This document shows, one piece after another, positions 54,534 through 64,000 of a DNA stretch of 64,000 bases. Under the pieces are notes generated by a model. It saw only the letters and a program-made list of their open reading frames with translations, was not told the DNA's origin and made no database searches. The stretch's first letter is position 1. Each line of letters starts with the position of its first letter. The position numbers and the translations under genes are program-made. The DNA comes from Acanthococcus lagerstroemiae (Eukaryota > Arthropoda > Insecta > Hemiptera > Eriococcidae), in NCBI GenBank assembly GCA_031841125.1, contig CM063108.1:52722122-52786121 (forward strand), read 5' to 3'.

Positions 54534-56405
54534 TTTTTTTTTTTTTTTTGTCTGCCCGGGTTGATTGAAAGACCAACCATACCACGGGGCCTCCCCGTCT
54601 CCTCCCACTATTGGAGCGGGGCTCTGATGAGGGGCATGCATATTTTAATGATACCTCATGTCACCTTATTACCCACAGAAATAGTTTTCCTGGGTAATGT
54701 GGTGATATGTCTGTCTTACCTCTACCTATCTCTATATGTAGCCTAGTATATTCTATTTATATCTTATATTATGTCTAATCCGATGTATTTTTTTCAGCAG
54801 GGACCAGCCCCGGCAGGAACAGCCGCAGTGCGGACAACAAGTTGTCCACCGCAACAGTCCCACCAAGGTCGCGGCACCCACTCTTATACTCACTGATAGG
54901 GTACATTATTTTGTTATCCATGGCTAGTATTGGCCCACCCTCAGCTGTTGGTCTTCAACGCAACATTATCAGAGGGGTGGACTCCCCCCAGCTCCACACC
55001 ACGACATATGGTGTTTTCTTGTCTCGTTTCATTAGTGTCCTTTAAGAGTTTCCATAAGATATGGGTCGTGAGTTATTTTTATTATTATTATTATTATTTT
55101 CTTTCCATCAATGTAGACTACGGAGTCCCAGCACTTGTTTCAGTGGCCTCATCTGCCCACAGCCGCTTCACACAGTCACGGATGTAAGCCCTGCAACTAG
55201 GCCTCAAGAGGTCCAGCTGCGCAGGTCGACCCTCGGCAAACAGTGGACACTCCGTGAAGATATGTTCCGCAGTCTGCAGACCGCCACATCCGCATCTGTC
55301 AGACACACGTCTCTTCATTCTGAAGAGGTATGTCTTGAAGCAGCCATGACCAGTCAGTCCCTGAGCTAGGTAAAAGTCCACCCCATTGACTCCCTTCGTA
55401 CTTACTGTGGGAAGTAGTTTTTTGGTCCACTGGCCAGTGGGTGTATTATCATACCATGTTTGCCAGATTTTGACGCATGACTTTCCCAACCTTCTCCTCA
55501 CAACAGAGGGCTTGGATAGGGCTGGGGGTAGTTCATGCCTGTTACAATTTTGTTGAAGGGGTATTCTTTTGCGCCACGAATATGTCACAGCCGATTTTTC
55601 TATTGCCAAACGGAGGGGGAGGATACCAGAAATATTACAGGCAGTTAGGTATGGCACAGTTCTATACAACCGGCCGCACGTAATCACCATTTTCCTGTGC
55701 ATACTGTCTATTTTGTTGCGATTTGCCTCAATTCGGTGGGCGAATACTGGACTCGAATAGGACATAATGGCATTAACAGTGCCCTCGATCATAGTCTTAC
55801 GGGATTTGTTGTCGTATCCATAGGTATTATGGAATACGGACAGCAGTCGCCGAAACAGAGATTCCGATTTCTCACACATTTTATTGATGTGTGTGTCCCA
55901 CCTAAGTTCGTTGTCAACAAACAACCCAAGGTATTTTATAACATTCTTACTGTCCAAAACATGCCCATTACTTAATTTTATTGCTTGTGGTTTTGGGGTG
56001 ATCTTATTTTTAATGTTCCCAAAGATGATTATTTCTGTTTTTTCTTTATTACAAGTTAGACCAGCAGCCAGGAGTGTCTCATCTATCATGTCCAGAGCTT
56101 CAGAAATGACCTTTTCAAGTCCGTCACGAGAGTTGCCGCGCACCAACATGATTGTATCATCCGCATAACACGTAAGATGACGACCAGTGGTGTGCAGCCC
56201 CTCCAGGACAAAGTTGTAGCCAATATTCCAGAGCACCGGACCAAGTACTGACCCCTGTGGGCAGCCTTTAATCAGAAAAGTACTGGCATTGCCACTACAT
56301 ATTTCTCTGTTGGATGTGTAATTTTGAATGATCGTGATGAGGTATTCAGGAAATTGGAATCTCTTCAACTCCCCAATCAGGTGTTCCCAACTTAAGTTGT
56401 CAAAG
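54534..56405 (-). mobile_element. R1-type LINE, 5'-truncated, with target duplication
   Basis: Flanked by an exact 12-bp duplication TGGGCCTATAAC (54522-54533 and 56406-56417). The minus strand begins inside RT motif A (FDNLSWEHLIG) and carries an open frame to 55118, a 3' UTR and an A-run at 54534-54550. Truncation at the 5' end with a clean tail is typical of target-primed insertion. Confidence 0.9.
55118..56368 (-). pseudogene. R1-type reverse transcriptase, C-terminal part
   Basis: A 416-codon frame for the RT of a LINE. GCPQGSVLGPVLWN (residues 35-48) is motif B; CYADDTIML with the catalytic YADD is at about 68-76. The thumb follows (KYLGLFVDNELRWDTHI). The C-terminus holds a CGCGGLQTAEHIFTEC zinc-binding pattern (two Cys, His, Cys) near 365-380, typical of the R1 group. 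The frame is open from the truncation point to its stop, so decay is slight, but the endonuclease and RT fingers are absent. The first Met is not the original start. Confidence 0.85.
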
Positions 56406-56575
56406 TGGGCCTATAACCTAATAAGACCCAACCTAATACCTAATAAGCCTGACCTGAAATTCCGTACATAAAAAGTTAAGCGTGGTTCAAATAAAATCTT
56501 ATGAGTAAGTTACAACTGACATGAAAATGAGTTGATCTTACCAGGTTGGGCCTTATTAGGTTACATAACACTATT
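56406..56575. repeat. Short inverted-repeat element next to the R1 LINE
   Basis: TAACCTAATAAGACCCAACC near 56413 and its inverse, GGTTGGGCCTTATTAGGTTA near 56545, form imperfect ends of a unit of about 165 bases. The R1 LINE inserted at its left edge. Confidence 0.5.
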
Positions 56576-56579
56576 TTTC

Positions 56580-57985
56580 GTGAGTATCGCATACCTCGGT
56601 TCCAAATTGCTCAAATTTCACTTTTCTGGCGTCGATCACTAACCAACTACCACTACAACAACTATCCAATGTTTAATTTCTGGGTAAATTCCATTTGACT
56701 GACATAATACTTGTAAATCCTACAAGTTACACAAAAAACATGTCGCAGCACTTTTTACGTTATTGGAAAATCATCAACCGGCATATCTCGCACCAGTGGA
56801 CTAATATCTTGATAAAAACAATTGGACAGTGTTGCCATATCATGAAGGAACAACTTTGCTGTACGTTTTAATGCAGTCTAAAGCATAGCAGTCAAGATCG
56901 GTACATTGGGCTTTATATTGGGAACCCGGGCCATATTGGGCTCATCTACCTTATGCAATAAAATTAGTTTTTCCCCTATGAAAATGTAGTATTATAGACA
57001 AAGAAGTATATTTAGCTTTGGTTTATTATTTTAGCGCATTCATAGCAATGGGGGGGGGGGAGTCATTTATTTGCAGATTTCGATTTTGTTAGACACCCTG
57101 ATGTGTGTGTGTGTTTTGCGAGTTAAGTGTATGGTACGGTACTACTAATTGCAGTATCACGTGGCACTAATTCGTTCACAAATTTTTTATAATTACAAAT
57201 ATAAATATAATTACTGGCCTTTGAATTGGCGGGAGGGGGTAATTTTGATCATTTCTACACTCAAAAAATTTGTGGGGTAACTATTTACCCCCCCCCCCAA
57301 TCAGTGACACCCATCTTCCAACATTTTTTCCTCGTTCATTTTTGTTGTTGGGGTGCGAGACGGTGTTCTAGGGTCTTCTTTAGTGCGGGTGCACCTTTGC
57401 TTTTGGCTGAGCAGCTGTGATGACGCAGATCTTCTGTCGTCGGAGTACTGTTTTTGTTGAGACAGCAAGGCTAGGATGAGAGCAAGCTCTACGGTACAGT
57501 GGCCTGCTGGAGTCGACAAGAGGTTGACGTTGGTTGTTTACCGGGTCACGTGGTTGAATTGCTTTTTGTACGCACCTCTCCTCGGGCTCCGCTTCAGTTA
57601 GGAGCGGGTGAGGAGGGGAGTTATTGCATATCTTTGTGTGCTGGACTAAACGTGCAGAAAACAGCACAAAGTGAATTTTTCCTCTAATGGCAAGAAAATT
57701 TTTTTCAAAATTGTAGCACTTAACTTACATGTTTCGAATCGCTTGAACACCACAATCGCGGAGAAGTAATTTGTTGGTTGCTGGCGCGAATAGAACTCGA
57801 AAAAAATTGCTAAAACGATTGAACAATTTCTAGACAGGCAAAATGCATCAGTGCGTGTGTAGTATCGAACGTCGTTTTCACCAAACTCCATTCACTTTAG
57901 GCTCTAAAACTTCTCTTTAGAAAACATATTTATCGAAATAATCGCAAAAATGCGTGGAATTTTCGAAAAACAGATTTTGTTGGAC
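56580..57985. other. No gene recognised
   Basis: AT-rich; G and C homopolymers at 57051-57062 and 57288-57299. Frames at 57226-57687 overlap on both strands and lack domains. Confidence 0.35.
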
Positions 57986-57988
57986 TAC

Positions 57989-58356
57989 CTGACTGCCTGA
58001 CTGACTACTGACCGACCGACTGAACGACCGATTGACCAACTGATTGACCAACCGATTGACCGACTGATTGATCAACCAATTGACCGACTGATTGACCGAC
58101 AGATTGACCGACTAATCGACTGAGTGATCGACCAACTGATCGACCGACTAATCGACTGAGTGATTGACTGACTGATCGACCGACTAATTGACTGAGTGAT
58201 CGACCAACCAACCAACTGACCGACTGACCAACCAACTGACTGACTGACCAACCAACTGACCAACCAACTGACCGACCAACTGACCGACCAACTGACCGAC
58301 CAACTGACCGACCAACTGACTGACCGACTATGACTGACTGACTCACTATGACTGAC
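57989..58356. repeat. Imperfect tetranucleotide array (GACY/ACTG type)
   Basis: About 370 bases of GACC, GACT, AACT and GATT steps, with higher-order phrases such as GACCGACCAACTGACC. Minus frames translate as Gln-Ser-Val-Gly/Gly-Arg-Ser repeats, which is a by-product of the array. Confidence 0.85.
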
Positions 58357-58430
58357 TGACTCTCTTCATTCGCCTGCGAGTACCACACTCCATGTATCAG
58401 CTTGTATTCCCTTGCGAGCATTACGTTCCT

Positions 58431-58727
58431 TGTACCAGTCTGCAAGCACTACACTCCACTATTGCATCATATTGCAGACGAGTCTCCAACCGCGAGAGAG
58501 AATTTTCATGTCTTTGCTTTGCGGAGTGCGCCGAGATGTGAATGTCATTGTCCAGCAAATGTAGCGTCCAAAAAATGAGCGCACCAAAAAATATGGAGCG
58601 TAGTGGACGACGACATTCCCATGTCGGCGCAGTCCGCGAAGCAAAGACATGAAAATGCTCTCCCGCAGTTGCAGACACGTCTGCAGGATGATGCATTAGT
58701 GGAGCGTAAGGCTCGCAGACTGGTACA
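58431..58727. repeat. Nearly loopless palindrome, 297 bp
   Basis: The left half (58431 to about 58579) is an inverse copy of the right half (to 58727) with scattered mismatches; TTTTCATGTCTTTGCTT is one of the shared words. It lies about 220 bases before the RasGAP exon, between the tetranucleotide array and the gene. Confidence 0.78.
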
Positions 58728-58951
58728 TTTCTCCCTTTTTCCAGCTATCTTATTGAATGTGAAGGAGGCTCATACATTTTATTGAATTAAAGGGAGGCTC
58801 GTGCATATTGAACCATGTACAGCCAGACGGACATCAGTGTTGTGGAGTTGATTTCTCACTCTGTCGTTCACTTCCTTTGTAATGAAAAGTCAGCTGCGTT
58901 GCCCCACAACCAATTTATTGTAATACGTTGCAACTTTCTATGTGTTTGTAG

Positions 58952-59118
58952 TATGAGCAAGAAATTGAAAGACTGCAAAGGAGCGTCGATTCGCTGAAGC
59001 TTAAGATGGAGCAGGCAGAACACCAGCTGGATGGCGGAAGCGAGGGACCTAATTCGGCCGCTTCGTTACCCGATCACAAAGAGGCTGAGAGCGACAACAC
59101 GAAGAATATGATAGCCAG
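58952..59118 (+). CDS. RasGAP (SynGAP/DAB2IP/raskol family), C-terminal coiled-coil exon
   Basis: An internal exon after TTTGTAG and before GTAATT (phase 0 start, two extra bases at its end). It encodes 55 residues beginning YEQEIERLQRSVDSLKLKME and ending NTKNMIA. This matches the C-terminal coiled coil of SynGAP-family Ras GTPase-activating proteins, which hydrolyse Ras-GTP at the membrane. The catalytic GAP, C2 and PH domains must be encoded upstream, outside or unseen in this window. Codons look constrained; no stops. Confidence 0.7.
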
Positions 59119-59382
59119 GTAATTTTGACTCAGTACTTTCAAATTTCTCCCCGCTTGTGTGCTCAGATGTGGATTTGGAAAGGACACGAATGGACTAGTT
59201 TTCCTTCAAGATTTTCGACGTTAAGATCATCGAGGTACTCGATATTGGCGAATTGAGCCGAAAACAAGTAGCATCCGTAGGAGGCAATGTTTGGCTACGT
59301 TTGATTCCTCTCCTCCTCGACCTTTGCAATCTCACCTATTTCTGTGCACGTTTGAGAACTCACTACTTTTGTCGATTTCAAG

Positions 59383-59607
59383 CAAATCGCGGTGCGAGCT
59401 GTATAAGAAGATGTCAAAAAGCTGACGCACAGGCAGCGTCTGATCGAAGCGCAGGAACACCAGATAGCGGCGCTGGACGCCGCCAACACTAGACTGCTGT
59501 CAGCGCTGAATCAGCTGAAGGATCGTTGCCAGGGATCAAACAACAAACTGAACACGAATCAGAGACTGCTGGAAGAGCTGAGTGAACTGAAGAGCTCTTC
59601 GTGTTGA
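59383..59607 (+). CDS. RasGAP (SynGAP/DAB2IP/raskol family), last coding exon
   Basis: The frame to the stop at 59605-59607 encodes LIEAQEHQIAALDAANTRLL and SALNQLKDRC, the most conserved stretch of this family's C-terminal coiled coil. A phase-compatible acceptor (TTTCAAG) precedes 59383. From there the frame needs one more base in the A5 run at 59416-59420 to enter the conserved frame. Without that base, the reading ends at once. An acceptor at 59407 gives the right frame but wrong phase for the exon before it. So the exon has an indel, an assembly error or an unseen small exon before it. Confidence 0.65.
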
Positions 59608-59616
59608 CCGGTACAC

Positions 59617-59643
59617 TGCGGTGGTGGTGGTGGTGGTGGTGGT
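59617..59643. repeat. GGT trinucleotide run
   Basis: About eight GGT units in the RasGAP 3' UTR. Confidence 0.8.
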
Positions 59644-59783
59644 CAACCTTTTCATACCTTCTTTGGTCCGGCTGCGGTGCTAACTCTGAAAGAGTTTCAA
59701 AGAGTTGCAAAGGCGAAGACCGAAGGAACATTTTCTTCGTAGTCGTAGAGTATTACTCGTGCGTGAAAAATTAATCATGAAAT

Positions 59784-59789
59784 AATAAA
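59784..59789 (+). terminator. Poly(A) signal for the RasGAP gene
   Basis: AATAAA about 180 bases after the stop codon, the first good candidate downstream. Confidence 0.5.
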
Positions 59790-59799
59790 AACAATGTAA

Positions 59800-60755
59800 T
59801 TCAGGAAATGTAAACGGCTTCGATGACCCTAATAAAAACTTCCACAAAAAATACCCGATCAACACAGAACGACAGAACACACTGCTTATTTGAAAACCCA
59901 CAGAGGTAACGAGAACTCGTTTCCCATATCATTCCGTTTCATTTAATGCGTTCAGAATTCATTTTCCGTTTTAATGTGTTCTATGCGGTAATCAAACAGA
60001 ACACTAAACATAAACACTAATGCTGACAATTGACAGTTCAACTGTGTCGTGTTAATTGCGGCACGAGTGAGCACAGCATCGTCCGAGTACAGGTACAAAT
60101 ACTCGTTTTAAAATGCTACGATGCCGAAGTAGTACTCGTACTCGTGTACAGAAATGAGTAGTAATCGGCGAGTATGCATCATGGCATTGTTCCGAGTAGT
60201 AATTGGTACTCGGTATTGTAGCTTTGTTAATGCAGCGGTGCGGAGTGTGCATGTATATACACGCGTCTCTGTGGTTGCAGTCCTTGTTGGATTGTGGTAT
60301 TCAGAGCCGAATTCGGGTATTTCGCGCCGTGCCAATACTTGGGTTTTTTTAATTTTGTTTTGGAAAAATGGTTGTAAGTAAGTAATCATGAAAGAAAGTT
60401 TTTCAAAGAGTTTTTTACGGCGCGAATTTGTGGTCAATTCCTTAAAATGCGGTGCAAATTTTACGCGGTCGTTTTGTCTGCCGGGTGGGTGATATGGCTC
60501 TGTTAGTATTAGTCAGTCGTGTGCCTCTTGATCAATGGTCCCATTTTGGTGTAATTTTTACTTTTCAGTGTGGTTCACTTTGGAGAGAAAAGAACCGCAG
60601 AAAATTTTTGCTCTCCACAGTGAAATGAAAGTGGGATTTTTTAGCCCCCATTTTTTAAAATAATTAAATAAATTAAAATATTCAACAGTTCAAATTTGGC
60701 GGCGATGCATCGTTGCCGAGAAACACAAAATTGAAAACTTTTTTGTGTTAGCTCC
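59800..60755. other. Intergenic or intronic DNA between the two host genes
   Basis: GTACTCG words recur at 60.07-60.22 kb in both orientations. No ferlin exon could be found here. Confidence 0.35.
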
Positions 60756-60760
60756 TTCGA

Positions 60761-61431
60761 CACGTTGCATATGCCACACATCGCACATAATTCCAACCCA
60801 TTGTACCTTCTATTTTTCTGGGGCGAACCGACAATTCGCGAATAATCTTGGACGGAGGCAGTTAGAGCCGTGCGGTTTGAAATTCCGGATAGAGGAGAAA
60901 ATTTCGAATAAAATGTATTTTTCAGTTTTCCCCTAGCAGTTACCAATCCAAAGATTTTCGCCTTTTACCAGTTCGCCCAAGGAAATTCGCAATCTCGCAA
61001 ATGCATATTGGTGCGAATTGTATTGCAGATCCAACGAGTTTAAGGCGTCACTACATTTTTGAAAATTTGGAAAAATTGCCGAAATGTACTCGAAATGCGG
61101 TCAAAATGGGTGAAAATTGACTCTAGCTCAATTTTGACAACGGATTCGAATTCGTCTCGAAAAACTAATACAATTCGCACCAATATGCATTTGCGAGATT
61201 GCGAATTTCCTTGGGCGAACTGGTAAAAGGCGAAGGTCTTTGGATTGGAAACTGCTAAGGGAAAACTGAAAACTACATTTTATTCGAAATTTTCTCCTCT
61301 ATCCGGAATTTCAAACCACACTGCTCTAACTGCCTCCGTTCCAAAATTATTCGCGAATTGTTGGTTCGCCCCAGAAAAATAGAAGATACAATGGGTTGGA
61401 ATTATGTGCGATGTGTGGCATATGCAACGTG
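60761..61431. repeat. Large fold-back palindrome, arms about 262 bp
   Basis: Arms 60761-61022 and 61169-61431 are inverse copies with roughly 5% differences; shared words include GTTCGCCCAAGGAAATTCGC and CACGTTGCATATGCC. The spacer is 146 bases. A diverged relative starts near 63.75 kb. No coding capacity. Confidence 0.85.
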
Positions 61432-61432
61432 A

Positions 61433-61980
61433 GCGTGAAAAATTGAGTAAGAAACACTCATTAATTCGAAAGTTTTGATTTTCTACAATTTTGAAAATTT
61501 CTCCATGCTATACATCATGTCTTTTTTGGAGCGAAAAAATTTTCGGAGAGCTACGGCGTCGGCGTTGGTGCTATAGTTACTCATTTTTTCGAGACGAATT
61601 CGAACTCGTTGTCAAAATTGAGCTAGAGTCATTTTTTGACCCAAATTGATCAATTTTTCCAACTTTTTTGAGTTTATCTCGAGAACGGAGGTTCGCCGCC
61701 AAATTGGAACAACGAATTCGAACTCAGCGTGAAAAATTGAGTAAGAAACACTCATTAATTCGAAAGTTTTGATTTTCTAAAATTTTAAAAGGCGAAAAAA
61801 TTTTCGGAGAGCTACGGCGTCGGCGTTGGTCCTAGTTACTCATTTTTTCGAGACGAATTCGAACCCGTTGTCAAAATTGAGCTAGAGTCATTTTTTGACC
61901 CAAATTGATCAATGTTTCCAACTTTTTTGAGTTTATCTCGGGAACGGAGGTTCGTCGCCCAATTGGAACAACGAATTCGA
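61433..61980. repeat. Tandem duplication, units of 294 and 254 bp
   Basis: GCGTGAAAAATTGAGTAAGA starts at 61433 and 61727. The copies are nearly identical over most of their length (GGAGAGCTACGGCGTCGGCG in both) except for a 40-base gap in the second. It adjoins the fold-back palindrome directly. Confidence 0.85.
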
Positions 61981-62151
61981 CAGAGTCTATTTCGTTTTGA
62001 ACATGTTCTAGCCAAGGGTACCTAAATATTATACAAAGCTATTAGACCTTTCTTATCATGAATCCTGGACGCGCATACGTCGAAATACTGTGCTACTGCA
62101 AAGGTCCTTTTTTGTATCACTCATACCAAATCACCTATTATTTCATTTCAG

Positions 62152-62330
62152 GAGCCTTGACCTTGGACTTGAACCGATTTCCCAGGGGCGCCAAATCGTC
62201 GAAATTGTGCACTCTGAGTATGTTGAATAACGACGGTTCGGTGCCGATGGTGAATATTTTCAAACAGAAGAGAGTCAAAGGTTGGTGGCCGTTTTATGTG
62301 AAGAAAGAAAACGAAGAAATGGAATTAACG
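62152..62330 (+). CDS. Otoferlin-like ferlin, third-last exon (end of last C2 domain region)
   Basis: The exon lies between TTTCAG and GTGAGC. It encodes ALTLDLNRFPRGAKSSKLCT and FKQKRVKGWWPFY, which match the segment after the last C2 domain of otoferlin. Ferlins are large membrane-anchored proteins with many Ca2+-binding C2 domains that drive vesicle fusion and membrane repair. The exon starts with two bases of a split Gly codon and ends at a codon boundary. The rest of the protein is not seen upstream. Confidence 0.85.
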
Positions 62331-62464
62331 GTGAGCATTCAACTGATCACTGACTATAGTAAAGACAAAAGGCAGTCAAGAGTACTAGAATTTGGGGCCA
62401 TTTAAGACTAGAGAATGAGACAGATTTGGGAAATTCTTGAGTTATAAAATATTTCTTGCTCTAG

Positions 62465-62565
62465 GGTAAAGTAGAAGCTGAACTGTATTTACTGACACAA
62501 GAAGAAGATGAGAAGAATCCTGCAGACCCTGGGCGCAGTGAACCCGATCCCTTAGATAAACCGAA
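62465..62565 (+). CDS. Otoferlin-like ferlin, second-last exon
   Basis: Begins after GCTCTAG with [20 protein letters not shown] and ends EPDPLDKP before GTAAGT, leaving two bases of a split Asn codon. The spacing and motif order equal those of vertebrate otoferlin before the transmembrane segment. Phases fit exons on both sides. Confidence 0.88.
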
Positions 62566-62698
62566 GTAAGTCATTATTTACTTTTAAATTTAGATATTCC
62601 ACAAAAATTTGTCCAAAAGCATGTTAAGTCACGGTTATGTGAAATAAATAAGGCTACACTTTGTCCAGTGATGTGATTTTTGTTCCAGTCGTCCAGAT

Positions 62699-62869
62699 TC
62701 GTCATTCATGTGGTTCATGAATCCGATTAAATCAATTAGATACATCATCTGGCACAATTACAAATGGACGATATTGAAGGTGCTAATCATTATTTTCTTA
62801 GCTATTATGATCTTATTATTCTTCTATTCAATTCCTGGTTATTCTGTGAAAAAGTTATTAGGAGCATAA
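62699..62869 (+). CDS. Otoferlin-like ferlin, last exon with transmembrane anchor
   Basis: After GTTCCAG the frame encodes RPDSSFMWFMNPIKSIRYII, a Trp-rich juxtamembrane stretch, then a single hydrophobic helix (about 22 residues around LIIIFLAIMILLFF) and a short lumenal/extracellular tail YSVKKLLGA before TAA. Ferlins are C-tail anchored, and the LGA terminus is typical of otoferlin. There are no breaks. Evidence for a real gene is strong: all three exons join in phase. Confidence 0.9.
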   Translation, partial: SSFMWFMNPIKSIRYIIWHNYKWTILKVLIIIFLAIMILLFFYSIPGYSVKKLLGA

Positions 62870-62956
62870 CTTGTTCTTGTTACACAGTATTATCTAAGTA
62901 TTCTTTTTTCCTCTTCCTTTTTTTGAAGTTACCACGATAGAATTTTTTGTTGTTTT

Positions 62957-62962
62957 AATAAA
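62957..62962 (+). terminator. Poly(A) signal for the ferlin gene
   Basis: AATAAA 88 bases after the stop codon. Confidence 0.6.
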
Positions 62963-62969
62963 AACTTTA

Positions 62970-63740
62970 TTTTGCTGTTGTTGCGATTTTGTTGTAGCGG
63001 ATCTGAGACGTCGATGATATTTATCTACCCGCAGGAAAACCAGTGATTAAGCTGGCGTGGAAAAATACGTTAGATTAGCTCAAATGGTTGATTCAAAAAG
63101 AGTACCTAATAGAATATACTGCTGGATAATGTGTAATACTGCAATAAAAACTTGGTCCTTCATGAATACAGTATGCAACCCATCTGACACGGCAAAGATC
63201 CCTAACTATCTGAAGCATGCTATAAATAACCAATTTATATTAGGAGAATAGAAGTTATATGATCTTATGTTGGCGCAACTAATACCTTGCTCCTTTGTAA
63301 AACCAGTATGCAATCCACTCAACATACAGGAAATTATTAATACTATGCCGCTTCATGAAAACAATATGCAACTCATCTAACATGGCAAAAATCTCAATCT
63401 AAAATACCCTGAAAATGAGCAATTTCTACTAGGAGAATAGGAGTTATATGTACAAAGGTTTCACGTCTACTCAGCTAATACTTTTCCCCTTTGAGGAAAC
63501 AAGCGGTTCGGTTCGAAATTTTATTTCCGACGATATCAACGTAATGAAAAGTCAGAGAAATAAGAAGATCAAATTCTCTCCCTTTTATTATACCACTAAC
63601 AGGTCCAGAAGATAATGAGCTTTTTCAGGTGAACCCACAGGCTTGTTACAAAATGACCCTCCAACTAATAAAATGCAAAAATCTTTGGATTGGGGGCAGC
63701 TACAGCAAAACGGGTTGACACAGTCGAAAGAGGAGATCAA
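62970..63740. repeat. 3' flank of the ferlin gene with a diverged tandem duplication
   Basis: A segment with CTTCATGAATACAGTATGCA then GGAGAATAGAAGTTATATG (63160-63262) recurs about 200 bases downstream as CTTCATGAAAACAATATGCA then GGAGAATAGGAGTTATATG (63352-63452). No gene seen. Confidence 0.5.
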
Positions 63741-63744
63741 TTTG

Positions 63745-64000
63745 CTCTCAAAATTTCAAACCGTTTTCCTCTAGCTATCCACAGTCCGGAGATTTTCGCG
63801 TTTTAATAGTTCCTCCCAGAGAAATACGCGATTTTGAAAACGTCAATTGGTGTATGTTGGGTTGCATATTCGACGTGCTGAAGGCACTACCAGAATATCA
63901 GAAGATTTGAAACAAAATTGTGACGCCCTCGAAGAATTGAATATGCTATTTCTCATACACCAATTGACGTTTTCAGAATCACTAATTTCTCTGGGGCGAA
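63745..64000. repeat. Second fold-back element, cut by the window end
   Basis: Left arm about 63800-63858 (AAACGTCAATTGGTGTATG) has its inverse at 63955-64000 (CACCAATTGACGTTTTC). Gene order and phrases (ATTTTCGCGTTTTAATAGTT) show it to be a diverged relative of the 60.8-61.4 kb palindrome. The right arm continues beyond 64000. Confidence 0.65.

Noticed and set aside
58005..58445. 146-codon Gln/Ser/Val/Gly-repeat protein
   Set aside because: Translation of an imperfect tetranucleotide array.

Overview
This is a gene-poor, transposon-rich stretch of animal nuclear DNA, most likely from an insect or another arthropod. The case for an arthropod rests on the mobile-element mix: a CsRn1-clade Ty3/Gypsy element primed by tRNA-Trp, Jockey-, R1- and RTE-type LINEs, a BEL/Pao fragment, hAT transposons and tRNA-derived SINEs. 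The host coding sequence has spliceosomal introns with GT-AG borders. I see no bacterial, viral or organellar operon, and no CRISPR array or rRNA.

Host genes are confined to the right end, on the plus strand. Exons at 58952-59118 and about 59383-59607 encode the C-terminal coiled coil of a SynGAP/DAB2IP/raskol-type RasGAP. Three exons at 62152-62330, 62465-62565 and 62699-62869 encode the C-terminus and transmembrane anchor of an otoferlin-like ferlin. The preceding ferlin exon is not visible in the 2.5 kb between them, so either one gene lies in an intron of the other or the assembly joins separate loci. A 57-codon reading frame with a signal-peptide-like start (39081-39254) is a possible small gene.

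Mobile elements, left to right: a TIR element with an iterated CGTAAGTC word (3132-4919) holding a nested hAT MITE pair; hAT MITEs at 4998-5252 and 6269-6681; an almost intact Gypsy/CsRn1 element (7686-12936) with nearly identical LTRs and a 4-bp target duplication; LINE scraps and palindromic MITEs (14-22 kb); two RTE-type LINEs end to end (24.1-28.4 kb); a Jockey LINE with both ends and a 12-bp target duplication but a deleted RT core (29702-33344); a BEL/Pao integrase fragment split by a hAT transposon (34381-36814, 8-bp duplication), which itself carries a second iterated-motif TIR element; further iterated-motif DNA (38.5-40.6 kb); a decayed Jockey-like LINE (43.2-45.8 kb); a 44-bp minisatellite (51.4-52.0 kb); a 5'-truncated R1-type LINE with a 12-bp target duplication (54534-56405); and large fold-back palindromes at 58.4, 60.8 and 63.8 kb.

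The least explained signal is a recurring architecture: a short word repeated irregularly 5-13 times over 0.3-1.8 kb, often also present in flanking inverted repeats (3.1-4.9, 15.6-15.9, 34.6-35.8, 38.5-39.1 and 39.6-40.6 kb). Between the elements lie CpG-containing, apparently unique patches that look like the original intronic or intergenic backbone. All family names come from reading motifs in the translated sequence; no database search was run.
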